Assembly (NCBI RefSeq): GCF_011386835.1
Contig: NC_088791.1
Coordinates: 11,594,998-11,658,997, forward strand
Source of the DNA: Chrysemys picta bellii
Lineage: Eukaryota; Chordata; Testudines; Emydidae
Length of the DNA stretch: 64,000 nucleotides
Direction of reading: 5' to 3'
A model generated the notes under the pieces. It saw nothing but the letters and a program-made list of their open reading frames with translations. It was not told the origin of the DNA and did no database searches. Each line of letters begins with the position of its first letter. Position 1 is the first letter of the stretch. Of the stretch, positions 45,501-56,449 are shown piece after piece. Made by a program: the position numbers and the translations under genes.

Positions 45501-46989
45501 CTAGGGCCGAGAATCAGGAAGCCCTGACTGGTCCCCTATGCCCTCCCTGCCATCGCTGTGCTCAGCAGGAGCTAAATGTAGCAGAGAATCTGGCCCCATA
45601 TCACCAAGTTTACTTCTCTAGGATTCTTGGATGAATGGGAAGTGTCAGTGAATGATGCAAAATGAGTTTAAGGACCAATTTTAGTGATCAAAAGAACCGC
45701 TCTCAGAAAATAGAAATCTGAAACTGCATTGTCAATCCAGCATGTCACGTAAAGTAACTATTGCCCAGGAGAAAGTGGTGCTGGTGCGGTAACCTTTCTG
45801 AACCGTCAATGCCCAGCAGCAAGTCTACAGCCTTGACACCAGAGGAGGCCACAGCCCTGCAGAGCACCTTGGGGCAGCTACAAATCAAAGCAGAACCATA
45901 GAACGTGGAGATCGGAGAGTTAAATGGTTATTCATCTGCAACAGTCTCGGAATTTAGTTTATAGATATTTGTTAAAACCCCATTGCTGATTTTGGCTGGG
46001 TCGTGCTGCTTGCTGATATTAACAGATCTTTTTGGGGGGAAGGGAATGATCAATTTGTTGCTGGATTTTAGCTCTACAGTAAGGGCTGTTAATGAGTAGT
46101 CATGTTTTTAGGCAAACAGACTTAAACAAGACAGAAGAGGAGATGGAATGGGAGAAACAAAGGAAATGTTCTATTCCTGAAAAAAACTCAGAAAGAAAAG
46201 TAGCCTCCTATAGGTAACAGCCCTGGCCCTCTGAACAGTATTACCTCCATCTACCACATCAGCAGACCAGACCACGTGTGTGTAAAAGGATGTGTTATCT
46301 AAATATCTATAAGGGTGACTTCAAAAAAAAAAAGAAGAACAAGAAGTGCTAATGAATTTCTTGTTATTTTAAAAAGGGACTTTCTTCTCTCCCCCTTACT
46401 GAGAGAGCGCTTCCTGCAGCAAAAACAAGTACAGCGGCTGGTGCTTTTAAAGAGCACAATATACTGAAAGATACGTTTGTATCCATTTGTTCCTTGAATA
46501 GCAATGAACAGATAATAATACTTGCATGGGGACAATGGCCCTTCAGAAGAATTAGGGCCTAATTGGCCCACAAGGCCCAGCAGCTGCTGCCGGCTGGGGA
46601 GAGCCCACGAGCGGGAGAATAGGCCTCTGTGGGGGCAAGCTGTGAAGGTGGGCTTGGCGTTGACAGTGAGAGCCCCAAGAGAAGTGCCAGGGTGCCTGGG
46701 GAGGGAACCCCTTGCAGCATGGCCCCTGACACAAGGGGACGTTATAGGTGGTGAGTACACCGCCTTGCAAATACTAATTAGGACCTCCCTATCAAATGTG
46801 CATGTTCAAAGGACTGCGTCGCCATTAATTACAGGCTGATACTATTAGCTCTATCAGCAGCCTTTGACACTGGTGACCATGAGGTTGACTAATCTGTGGA
46901 GCCAGTAGGAGCAGATGGGACTGCTTTTGGGAAATTCTGTTCTTTACCTGCAGCGTTCCCCGGAGAGTAGTGTGGGGCAACTACAGTCC
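42509..46989. other. long unassigned stretch
   Basis: About 4.5 kb with no family I can name. Overlapping open frames (for example 43915-44565 reverse, 216 codons; 46299-46760 reverse, 153 codons) lack recognisable motifs. Near 46849 a frame reads LSAAFDTGDHEV, resembling the polymerase A motif (xFDTVDH) of L2-like LINEs, so a small LINE relic may lie at 46830-46985. Confidence 0.35.
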
Positions 46990-47192
46990 CATCATAAGGT
47001 TGCTGGTGTGTGGAGTTCATCCAAGATGACGAACCCATAAGACCTAAAAGGCTTGGGAAACTGGCCTCCTATCACCATGATTGAGACTGTACTCCTGTAC
47101 AGTCTGACCATAGAAGTGGTTACTGCCTGCCCTCTCAGCAGCAGAACAAGGCTGCTCAGAGAACTTAAAGCTCTTGCAACTACTAATCAAGA

Positions 47193-48128
47193 ATGCCAAG
47201 ACCACAGCTGTCTTCATCAGCAGTGAATGTGTATGGCTCAGTGTGCTCTGGATATACCCCTGAGGCGCTTTGCGACAGAACTCTAGACCACCATATGATG
47301 CACATCACAAAGGACTCCTACATGAATATAACCACACAGATGGAGGTCAGGAAACAACAGCCTGCATTAATGTCAAACGTCCTCCCTTTGCTTAACTGGG
47401 CCCTGGATCCATTACTTGCTGCATTAAAGGAAATGGACTTCGTTAGTCTCTTTGGAAAATCATTAGCTTCTGCAGACAATTTTGTGCTTCTAAGTAAATC
47501 TTGGGAAGGCATGACTAAGAATATCCAGATTCGGGAAGTCTTCTGTGACCTCTCTGGCCTCAGAGTTCGATCATGGAAATACCATGGATGCCTCCCGACC
47601 CCTGCTCACAACTCCGAAAATGATCAACAGCCATGAGCCATGGAAGATTGTAAAGGATGAAGTGGGTAGGATTCTACCTGGAGAGCCCCAGAAATATCTT
47701 GGAGAAAAGGTGAACCACTGGGTAGGTCTTACAAAATCTGACAAAAGATGAAAATGAATTGAAAGGATAAACAAAGCACCTCTCAAATCAACCCAGAAAG
47801 GTCCAAGCCCTCACAATCTGCATCACTCTCAGATTAATCTATTTAGCTGGTCTCACAAACTCTCCCAACTGAATGTTTATAGCCATAGATAATATAATCA
47901 GAGAAGCAATAAGAATATGGCTTCACCTGACTATTAAAATGTGCAATAAACTCTGTATTTCCAGGACAGAGATGGTATGGTCTAGGACGGATTAAATTGG
48001 CTCGCCTATATTCAAGTCTTTCATCTGCAAAAAATTGCAGACTCCACCAATCCCACAATCAAATATCTTGCAGCAGAGTGTGAACAAGAAGAAATGGATC
48101 ACAGCAGGAAAACTGGAAAGGTTAAGAT
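47193..48128 (+). pseudogene. R2-like reverse-transcriptase remnant
   Basis: The 147-codon frame 47193-47636 covers RT blocks from MMHITKDSYMNITTQMEV to HGCLPTPAH. The active-site block reads SADN instead of FADD, removing a catalytic aspartate. In other frames AIREAIRIWLHL-like sequence (near 47905-47930) and KKWITAGKLERLRSLC (48085-48132) carry on the C-terminal part. The GVKQGDPLSP block upstream is shortened to SNVLPLLNWALDPLL. The intact enzyme primes cDNA synthesis at a nick in its target. This copy cannot. An unrelated LINE is unlikely, because the later CCHC and endonuclease blocks follow in order. Confidence 0.72.
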
Positions 48129-48133
48129 CCCTG

Positions 48134-49275
48134 TGTGACATTGCACGTCATATGCTTTATAAAAATATGCTTATGATAAGTGAATATGATGTAACTGGAA
48201 TATGCTTTATGCAAAAGGTCTCTTGTAAAGTATCATTACAAAGCTTATAATCTACTGAGTGTGTTCATCCTATTTGTTTGTATGTGTTATTTCTATGTCT
48301 GGAGTTAGGAGAATAAGATACAAACTTGTATTACTGATGTGAACATATTAAGTGGACGCCAGTAAGGGTGCTTCAGAATCAATTAACTATAAATGGCTTT
48401 GTTTACTTGCAAACCTTCCTGAGTACGTGTGGGCCAGCCCAGGAAGCATGGAGGCTGGGGTCTCACAGGACATGTGATCATGTCACCTGATACTGGAATC
48501 TATCTTAAATTTGGTACTTTTCCATTTAGAAGGAGGGGTGAGAACCCAGAGAGACAAAAGATTCCTGCCTTGTGCAAAAGCTATAAAAAGAGGGTGGAGC
48601 AGGACAAAGAGGTTGCCAGTCATGAGAAAACCCCTAGTTATCACCTAAGATGTCTGCTGGAACTGACAACGATTGTACCAGGAGAAAGGATTGGGCCCAG
48701 ACTAGGAAGGAGTCTAGTCTGTGAAAGAAGCTTATTGGAACATCACTCAGGGTGAGATATTACCTATAATCCGTTTCTTAATGTATTAGACTTAGACTTG
48801 TGTGTTTTTGCTTTATTTTGCTTGGTGACTTACTTGTTCTGTCTGTTATTACTTGAAACCACTTAAATCCTACTTGTTATACTTAATAAAATCACTTTTG
48901 TTTATTAATGAACCCAGAGTAAGTGATTAATACTTGGGGGAGCAAACTCTATCAGTGTTATAGAGGGCGGGCAATTTATGAGTTTACCCTGTATAAGCCT
49001 TATACAGAGTAAACTGGATTTATTTGGGGTTTGGAGCCCACTGGGAGCTGGGTGTCTGGGTGCTGGAGGTAGGTAAGCTGCTGAGCTGTTTTCACTTGAA
49101 GCCTGCAGCTTTGGGGGTGTGGCCCGGACCCTGGGTCTGTGTTGCAGCAGGCTAGCATGTCTGGCTCAACAAGACATTTCTGGAGTCCCAAGCTGGCAGG
49201 GAAAACAGGCTCAGAGGTAGCTTTAGCATGTCAGGTGACAGTCCAAAGGGGGTCTCTGTGACCGAACCTGTCACA
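48134..49275. mobile_element. 1.14-kb solo LTR with 5-bp TSD
   Basis: Starts tgtgacattgcac and ends gaacctgtcaca (TG...CA with inverted TGTGACA/TGTCACA ends). The 5-bp duplication ccctg lies at 48129-48133 and 49276-49280. It carries a TATA box, ctataaaaag (48581-48590), and aataaa (48895-48900), so its transcription direction is forward. No internal genes. R2-like sequence continues on both sides. The retroelement class is undetermined. Confidence 0.88.
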
Positions 49276-49516
49276 CCCTGAATTTATTAAAGGAAGTTGG
49301 TGGTCAAGTGACTTGTACTACAAGGTTGAAAATATATGGGAAGAAGCACCTGCCAAACGAACGTATCCTCTTCCTATTCCACGCCACTGGGCAGACAATG
49401 AGTTTTTACTATGGTGGTGGCTACCCTCTCTAGTAGTGGTGAAATCTTTACAGACAATACAGTCAGTAGTGAATGGATCAGTTCTGTTCTGAGACTCCGT
49501 GTGGATGTGTATTCCG

Positions 49517-49961
49517 TAGTGTGACCATGGGTCCCATTTTGGCCGGGACAGTCCCGTTTTTAAGCCCTGTCCTGGGCGTCCCAATTTTTATTTATTTATT
49601 TGCAAAACTGGGTATTTGTCCCATTTACTCTTGCTAAATGGGACAAATGCCCAGTTTTGCCAAAAAAGTGGGTCATGCCTCCCTAGTGGGGTGTGGAGGA
49701 ATGCTTGGGGTGGGGGGTGAGCAGCAATGCCAGTGATGCCAGAGAGCTCGGGCCAGCCCTGCACATGGAAAGGGGGCCCCCCAAGGCCAGCCTTGTGAAT
49801 GGGAGGGAACTCGGGTGAGCAGCATGGGCCAGCCCCGCACATGAGTGGGGTGTGGCTCCAGTGAGGAGCACGGGCCAGCCCCACGTGCATGGGTGGGGGT
49901 GGGTGCTTGGGCCAGCCCTGCATAATGTCCCATTTTCCCATTGGGAAATATGGTCATCCTA
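49517..49961. mobile_element. 445-bp non-autonomous hAT element
   Basis: Ends tagtgtgaccat and atatggtcatccta are inverted. The 8-bp duplication is gtattccg / gtattgcg (49509-49516 and 49962-49969; one mismatch). Internal tandem blocks contain 'gggccagcccngcacatg'-type units. Inverted subends ('tttgcaaaactgggtatttg' near 49599 against 'acaaatgcccagttttgcca' near 49643) form a hairpin. It sits in the R2-like element. Confidence 0.88.
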
Positions 49962-50514
49962 GTATTGCGTCAGGGAGATTTTGGGATGTGGCACAGAAGA
50001 AGTAAAGGTGTCCTGTCATCACTGTTAATCAAAACCTGAGACTTGTTCGCACATCCTAGGACAATTGTGTTTGAGGACCAAGGATTAAAAAATACAAAAC
50101 ACCATGTGACATCTTGAGAAAGGAGGTGAAAAGACAAGAGGCGCAAACCTCATGAAATGCAGTTTTGAACAAAAGATTGACATCTCTGAAAACCGAAACA
50201 AGTTTTCATAAAAGGCAAAGCTGTTTTGATGATTGATATTATTAGATGTTTTGAGTACAAGAACACTGTATTGAAAGAAGCTGCCTATGAAAAGATGCAA
50301 TACTGCATCCTGTAGAATCGCAGATTAAGGACATAATAGGGGCCCTGGTTAACATTCTCAGTTTCCTTGGCTGGAGGGCAAATAGCTAAAGAGAAAATTA
50401 CACTTCTTATCAGAAATGGAACTTGGAGGACAAACAAGGAACACTTGCTTGCTGCAAAGCCTTTTTGTACTGAATCAATGTACTACAAGCCTTTGCCAAT
50501 GGTGGCCTGACCAA

Positions 50515-50705
50515 AATTCACTCTCAACTTTAACAAATGATTAACAATAATTAATAAATTAATAATGAATTAAAGTGAAATCAATTATTTGTAATGTGGC
50601 AGTGCTTAGTTGCCCCAGTCACGGACCAAGTCCCCATCATGTGGGTGCAGTACAAACACAGCTCAAAGACAATCCCTGCCCCAAAGAGTTTACAATTGAA
50701 GTAAT
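50515..50705 (-). repeat. L2/MIR-type tail, reverse strand
   Basis: The A+T-rich run 'aataattaataaattaata' is followed by 'cccagtcacggaccaagtcc' and 'caatccctgccccaaagagt', the L2-type tail read backwards. Confidence 0.65.
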
Positions 50706-51144
50706 GAAGTTTCTTGTTAAACCTATTACTATCTAATAATTACGCTCCCTTTCATATCTCCACCTATCTCTTTGCATGCCTTTTTACCCTTCCCCAATCC
50801 AGGTTCCCCAAAGAGCCCACATTTACCATGAGTGGAGACCCCTGAGCTGGGGTCTCCTATGAGTGAAAGTGAGGGGGCTGGTCATGCAACATTCTCTGCA
50901 TGGGGCCCTCAGTTGTGGAACTAGTTTCCACAACTAGTCAAAAATAGTCCACAATTATTAACCCTTAGGTTGTGTCACAAGACCTATATTTTTACTTGCA
51001 CTTTTGGAGAGGACAGCCTTACTGGGGATGGAAATTTTGGCAGGGAAAGTCCCTTTTATCCTTTTGTGTTAGGGGTTGAGCTTTTCTGGGAGTTTTTTCT
51101 TTCAAGATGATAGCAAGGGTGGATGAGTGCCTTCTTTTTATGTT
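50706..51144. other. unassigned sequence
   Basis: Nothing recognised. Confidence 0.4.
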
Positions 51145-51700
51145 ATAAAATAAACCTGCTGCCTATTAATTTAATCAGGTGACTTCTGGTTATTGTGTTA
51201 TTTGAAGGGGTAAATAACTCTTCCTTATTCATGCTCTTCACACCATTCATGATTTTATCATATCCACCCTTAGTTGTTTCTTTTCCAAGCTGGACAGTCC
51301 CACTCTTTTTAATTTCTCCTCACATGGAAGTTCTTCCATACCTGTAATTATTTTTGTTGCCATTCTCTGTACTTTTCCCTATTTTAATATATCTTTTTTG
51401 AGATGGGGTGACCAGAACTGCATGCGTCATTCACAGTGTGGGCGTACCATAGTGGCATGATATCTGTGTTTTTATCTATTCCTTTCCTAATGGTTCCTCA
51501 TATGCGGTTCACTTTTTTGACTGCTGCTGCACATTGAGTTGGATGTTTTCAGAGAACTATTCACAATGACTCCAAGATCTCTTACTTGAGTGGTAACAGC
51601 TAATTTAGACCCCATCTTTTTGTATGTATAGTTGGGATTATGTTTTCCAGTGTGCATTACTTTGTATTTATCAACATTGAATTTCATCTTCCATTTTAGT
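51145..51700 (-). mobile_element. CR1 LINE fragment, reverse strand
   Basis: 'cctgctgcctattaattta' near 51159 and 'aatatatcttttttgagatg' near 51385 are CR1 3' UTR phrases. The reverse frame 51487-51687 begins MKFNVDKYKVMHTGKHNPNY and includes QVRDLGVIVNSSLKTS, from the RT C-terminal region. A frameshift at about 51540 breaks SSQKSEPHMRNH. It ends abruptly where the second DIRS starts. Confidence 0.85.
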
Positions 51701-51702
51701 GC

Positions 51703-53575
51703 ACTTCTGCGTCAGGGAAAACATTATCTGCACAGCCGATCATTTACCTGGGGCCCAGAATCACCTGGCAGATGACCTCAGCAGGAATTTATCTCAGAAC
51801 CATGAGTGGTCTCTGAAGCCCAGTGTGTTGAGGTCCACCTTTGCAGAATGGGGCATCTGAACTATCAACCTGGTTGCCACTAGAGACAAAAGAAAATGCC
51901 ATCCGTTTTGCTCTTGAGTGGTCTCGGTCCAGGCTCCTTGACTGATGCTTGCCATCTGAACGGGCATTCAGCACTCATGTATGCCTTCCCCCCCAATCGC
52001 AATTATCCCACGAGTCATTCTCAAAGGTGGGATCGTGCCAAACTGATTCCCATTGCGCCAGCATTGCCGAGATAGAGTTGGTTCTCCAACCTCCTCAGTC
52101 TGTTGGTTTGTCCTCCCATATCTCTTCATCTTCATCCTGACTCTTGACTCAGCATCATGGTTGGGTTTTGCATCCAGCACTCAGCACTTTGTATCTCATG
52201 GCATGGATGCTGCATGGATAGATGAGGAGGAGGGATGATGTTTTGAAGCTGTTCAACCAGTGCTTCTTAATAGTAGAAAGCCCTCCACCAGAGCTGCTTA
52301 TTTGGCCAAGTGGAGGCAATTCTCAGTGTGGTTGCTAGCCTGGGGAACTCAGCTGGTGCTGGCCTGCATCCAGGACATTTTGGAGTACCTGTTACACCTT
52401 CAGTCTTCTGGTCTTTCGCTCAGTTCATTGAGAGTTCACTTGGCAGCAATCTCGGCATTTTATCTGTCCATCCAAGGGAAATTGGTGTTTTCGAACTCCA
52501 TGGTTGTGAGATTTCTCCACCTGCCTGTGAAAGAGGCAGTTCCTTTGTGGGACCTTTATACTGTCCTAGTGGGTCTTATGGGACCTCCTTCCTCTCTATC
52601 TTTGCCAGAAGACAGCCTTCCTTCTTGCAATAACATCTGAAAGGATAGTGGGTGAATTGCAGGCCTTGATGGCAGAGCCCCCAAGCATAGTTTTCCAAAG
52701 ACCTAAAATTTTGTTGAAGGTTGTTTCCCAATTTTACCTGAATCAAGTCATACATTTACCAGTATTCTTCCCTAAACCACATTTCAAATCCAGATGAACA
52801 GCGATTTCATATGCTGGATATCAGGCAATGCTTAGCATTTTACCTGGATAGGACTAGACTTTGCGTTCTTTGCCTTGTCTTTTTGTCTCCTATGCGGACC
52901 AAATAAAGGGTCAAGCAATCTCTATGCAGAGGATCTCCAGGTAGATAACTCCCTGCATTACAACATCACATCAAGTACCTCAGATCATGCCTCTGCAGAG
53001 GTTATGAGCTCTTTTCACAAGAGCCCAAGAGCCACTGTTACCATTCCTAAGTGATGTCTTCATACTGGACATTTGCAGGGCTGCCACTTGGTACTTTTAC
53101 CAAGCACTAGGCCGTTACTACCGCATCTAAATCAGATGCAAACTTTGGGAAGGCTGTACTGCAGTCGTTGTTTAAATGGACCCGCAACCCCACCTCCTAT
53201 GAGTACTTTTTGTGAGTTGTCTGAGCGAAATGCACGTCTGCATCCACTCAAAGAAGAAAAAATGGTTACTTGTCTATCCTGTAACTGTTCTTCAAGATGT
53301 GCATGCAGACGGGTATTCCATGACCCACCCTCCAACCCCTCTGCATCAGTTTCTCTATCGTTGATATTTGGTGCGAAGGAATTGAGGGGTGTCGGGGTGG
53401 TTCTGGTCTTATATAGCCAGGAGAGGGGCCAGGGCCACAGGGAATAAGCACCATCCCTACAGGTACTACTAGGCAAAATTCTCTGACTTCAGTGCACTGG
53501 GCATGCACATACCTAAGTGGGAATATATGTTTGCACCCACAGCTCTAAGAACAACAGTTACGGTATAGATTGTAA
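51703..53575 (+). mobile_element. second DIRS retrotransposon, 5'-truncated
   Basis: Starts within RNase H: ADHLPGAQNHLADDLSRN (near 51738-51791) is the conserved DIRS block. PPIAIIPRVILKGG (near 51990-52031) is followed by the recombinase and a 3' terminal segment. That terminus has inverted blocks: ctatcctgtaactgttcttc (53270-53289) against the complement of 'aagaacaacagttacggtat' (53547-53566). Frames shift repeatedly. The junction with the CR1 fragment at about 51700 has no obvious duplication, so truncation or recombination is likely. Confidence 0.82.
52245..53130 (+). pseudogene. DIRS tyrosine recombinase remnant
   Basis: The frame 52260-52640 encodes the N-terminal DNA-binding domain (LLNSRKPSTRAAYLAKWRQF; GLSLSSLRVHLAAISAFYLS) and is collinear with 35370-35580 in the first DIRS. 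At 52610-52640 the frame leaves the family just before the first catalytic arginine: DNA encoding FLLAITSERIVGEL lies in another phase. The H-x-x-R region near 53016-53040 reads HKSPRA, apparently with an insertion. ILDICRAATWYFYQALGRYY (53058-53120) keeps the block before the catalytic tyrosine and ends at a stop at 53128-53130. It has several stops and shifts and is inactive. Confidence 0.82.
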
Positions 53576-53589
53576 GGGACCAGGATGTA

Positions 53590-54060
53590 GGTGGCCTGGC
53601 CTACTGGTCACAGCAGGAGTCCGGTTTAGTGGGCAGAGCAGGTGTCCAGGTTATGGAACAGAATCAAGGGTCAGCACCAGTGTCAAACGCTGATGACCAA
53701 AGCCAGGGATCCAACCAGAGTCAGAGCCAGGAATCAAAGCTGAGGGTCAGAGCGAAGGTCAGATATCAAATGCCAGCATCCGAGGCAAAAGTTGGGGCTG
53801 GGGGTCAGAGCTAGGACTGTAACAATGGTCGGAGATGAGGCCTAAGGACAGGGCCTGGAGGAGAGGCAAGGATCAGGCACGGAGCAGGAGCATGATGGGA
53901 AGGAGGGACAAAGGATGGGGGGAGGCAGGAGCAGAGCAGGAATCAGGTTGGGTGCAGAATACAGGAAGCAGGCACAAGCAGGGTCTGATGCAATGGACAC
54001 CACAGAATCATCTAGTTGCTTGGACAACTTCCTGCCCCTCCTTTTGGCTTAAATAGCATA
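53590..54060. repeat. degenerate GTCAGAGCC-rich repeat, possible LTR
   Basis: Many imperfect repeats of gtcagagcc/agccaggatc words and a strong purine bias, then 'cccctccttttggcttaaat'. This resembles the body of some turtle LTRs, but no termini or duplication are visible. The open frames inside are low-complexity. Confidence 0.35.
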
Positions 54061-54639
54061 GTTGGAGCAGTCGGTGGAGCTTGGCGATTCTCCAATCAGA
54101 GCTCCCATGGGTGGTGCCTTGGCTGAGGCGATAGTCCTGTTAGCTTCTTGGCCCACCAGGTTTCAGCAGCCATCGGGGAACCCTGATTCAAACTCTGAGT
54201 TTGAAACCTGGGCTATTGCACAGGTAACTAGAGTTGATATTGTACAACATCAAAAGGACCACCTAGCTGAATGGCTTTTTGGCCCTGGGAACAGGAAGGA
54301 AAAAGATCATTTAGGACCTAGTGGATCCATGACCAGTGTCTGTCTGCTCTAAAAATTCAGAAGAGAACCTTACAGAGCATGAGACAAACACATCTGCAGC
54401 TTTAAAGCGTAGAGAGGTTGCACTGACAATTTAAATGAGCCATCTGTTTCCATTTGTCATGGACATGATGATGAAGCTGTCAGCTGAGGCGCCTTAGCAA
54501 CTGTCCAAGAAGAAGTCCCAAGCACCAGCTCATCTCAAGACAGGCTGAGGCAAGATCCAGCAATATGGCTATGTTCCCATGAACTTTCACACTCCAGTAA
54601 TTATTTTGTTGAGAACAGACCTATTCAAGTGACATCTGA
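54061..54639. other. unassigned sequence
   Basis: No clear feature. The last 150 bp may belong to the 5' end of the hAT transposase remnant that follows. Confidence 0.35.
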
Positions 54640-55930
54640 AACTTTTAATTTTCCACCGTGGATGGCAGACATTTCACTGATAAATACTATAAAAGAGTCC
54701 TACAAAATGGCGAAGCTCTCAGTCAGGTGCATTCCTGTGCAGTGGACAAAAGTGTTCTGTTCTCCATGCTGTCTATCTGCTTCAGCAGCTCCCAAGGCAT
54801 CTAAACATCATGAAGACGCTTTCATAATGGTGTGCCAGACTGGAAGAAGTTGGCACCTAAACTAAAGAAGCATGAGGCATCAGAGGGTCATATAAACTGT
54901 TACTGAGCCTGGAGAGAACTGCACAACCATCTCAAGCTTTCTATGACTACTGAGGAAAAGGTGCAGCAGGAAGTTGGTGAGAAACACTGTTGGCGTTTAA
55001 TACTGCAGCAACTTCTACATGTCATGCTATTTCTTGGTGAAGTGATGTTGAACACTTAGGAGACAGATGGAATGGAAACTTCCTGGGAGTGACTGTAACC
55101 CTCTAACTATGAGCCTGTCTTGGCAGATCATTTGGATAAAGTGAAGTCAGGTGCAAATGTGCAATATCTTAGTAAAGACACCCACAAGAAGTTCATTCAA
55201 CTCCAGGGTCAAAATATTAATCAACACATTCTGGTGGAAGTGAAAACTGTAAAATATTTTGCATTGTTGCTCAGCTGTACACTGGATTGTTCACATACGG
55301 AACAAATGTTTTTAATTCTTCAATATGTAAAAGCAGATGAAGAAGAAGCTCTATTAAAAAGTCTTTCAATGCGTTCCTGTGTGTCGAAGCCACTACTAGG
55401 GGAGGATGTGCTGAAACTGTTTTGAAGCAGCTAGAAGACATGGGACTTATAAGAATAGATTGCAGAGCCCAATGTTTTGATAATCATTCAAACACGAGGG
55501 GCAAGCACAAGGGTTTGCAGGCACAAATTAGGAACATTAACTCCTGTGCCATGCACATGCCTTGTTGTAGTCACTACTCAAACTTGCTGATCTCGGACAC
55601 TGCTGCTTCTTCCCTTGAGCGGGAAATGTATTTGGTATATTGCAAAGAATGTATATTTCTTGGTGGATCTACTCAAAGGTGGGATACTTTTTAAAAAACA
55701 TGGATATTTCCCTGAAACCTCTGTAGGAAACAAGACATGCGTAGATGCTACAAAAAGCTACTCATTAACCGCTACCCCATATTTGTGAGGCACTCCAGGA
55801 GCTACATGACTCAACCTCTGACAGTATGATTTGCTCAGAGGCAAAATATAAGAGAAACTGGCTTTATATTCTTTCATAGTAGCCCTCACTGTGTGGTAAA
55901 GGGTGCTGAAAGAAATTAGCACAATTAACA
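54640..55930 (+). pseudogene. hAT transposase remnant, TTF/DUF4371 type (copy 1)
   Basis: Frames in shifting phase follow the order of the zinc-finger MYM/TTF hAT family. KVFCSPCCLS (near 54759) lies in the zinc-finger region. KLKKHEASEGHINCY and WRELHNHLKLSMTTEEKV (54858-54968) follow, then LGDRWNGNFLG (near 55048), ADHLDKVKSGANVQYLSKDT (55125-55185) and LLSCTLDCSHTEQMFLILQY (55267-55329). Next is CFDNHSNTRGKHKGLQAQI (55471-55527), the second acidic region of the RNase H fold, and finally STQRWDTF (55668-55694). The intact enzyme excises and inserts hAT elements by a DDE mechanism. At least five stops or shifts are present. No termini of its own were identified. Confidence 0.8.
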
Positions 55931-55947
55931 AAAAGTGTCAGGGGAAT

Positions 55948-56071
55948 TAGGGTGACCAGATAGCAACTGTGAAAAATCAGGACAGGGAGTGGGGGTTAAT
56001 AGGCGTCCTATATAAGAAAAAGCCTGAATATCGGGACTGTCCCTATAAAATTGGGACATCTGGTCACCCTA
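55948..56071. mobile_element. 124-bp hAT MITE
   Basis: Ends tagggtgaccagatagc and gacatctggtcaccct(a). Perfect 8-bp duplication aggggaat at 55940-55947 and 56072-56079. Same family as 41444-41566, in the opposite orientation internally ('atatcgggactgtccctata'). Confidence 0.93.
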
Positions 56072-56174
56072 AGGGGAATGATAGAGTTCTTAGTATGGCA
56101 CTCAGATTAAGAGAAACAGCAGCAGCAACTTTCCAGTATTACAGTGAAACACGTTTTGATATAGCACTTGAGAG

Positions 56175-56400
56175 CAGGGCCGGCTCCAGGGTTTTGGCCG
56201 CCCCAAGCAGCCAAAAATAAATAAATAAATAAAAGCCGTGATCGCGATCTGCAGCGGCAATTCAGCGGGAGGTCCTTCGGTCCGAGCGGGAGTGAGGGAC
56301 CATCCGCCGAATTGCCGCCGAATATCTGGACGTGCCGCCCCTCTCCAGAGCCGCCACCCCAAGCACCTGCTTGCCAGGCTGGTGCCTGGAGCCGGCCCTG
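56175..56400. mobile_element. 226-bp hAT-type MITE
   Basis: Near-perfect inverted ends cagggccggctccagg / cctggagccggccctg. Perfect 8-bp duplication cttgagag at 56167-56174 and 56401-56408. Contains an (AAAT)n run near 56213 and a G+C-rich hairpin (gcggcaattcagcggg against ccgccgaattgccgcc). Confidence 0.94.
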
Positions 56401-56449
56401 CTTGAGAGAGCCAAAGAAAAGCCTACTTGTGAGTTGTTTGTAGAACCAG

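Larger units (their letters stand above)
46990..50470 (+). mobile_element. R2-like LINE remnant, split by two insertions
   Basis: A forward relic of a site-specific-type LINE with RT and a C-terminal restriction-like endonuclease, traceable in shifting frames. In order: LKGLGNWPPITMIETVLLY (near 47047-47103), GCSENLKLLQLLIKNAK (near 47150-47200), DPLLAALKEM then LASADNFVLLSKSWEGM (47400-47520; FADD is expected where SADN stands), and VFCDLSGLRV. It continues to 48128, where a solo LTR (48134-49275) interrupts. It resumes with EIFTDNTVSSEWISSVLRLR (49441-49500). A hAT element (49517-49961) breaks it again. Then come a CCHC-like motif, SCHHC...PETCSHILG (near 50011-50052), and AVLMIDIIRCFEYKN with AYEKMQYC (50220-50305) from the endonuclease. 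No 28S rDNA flanks it. Confidence 0.75.

Noticed and set aside
47193..47636. 147-codon frame considered as a host exon
   Set aside because: Block order matches an R2-like reverse transcriptase and continues past the nested LTR.
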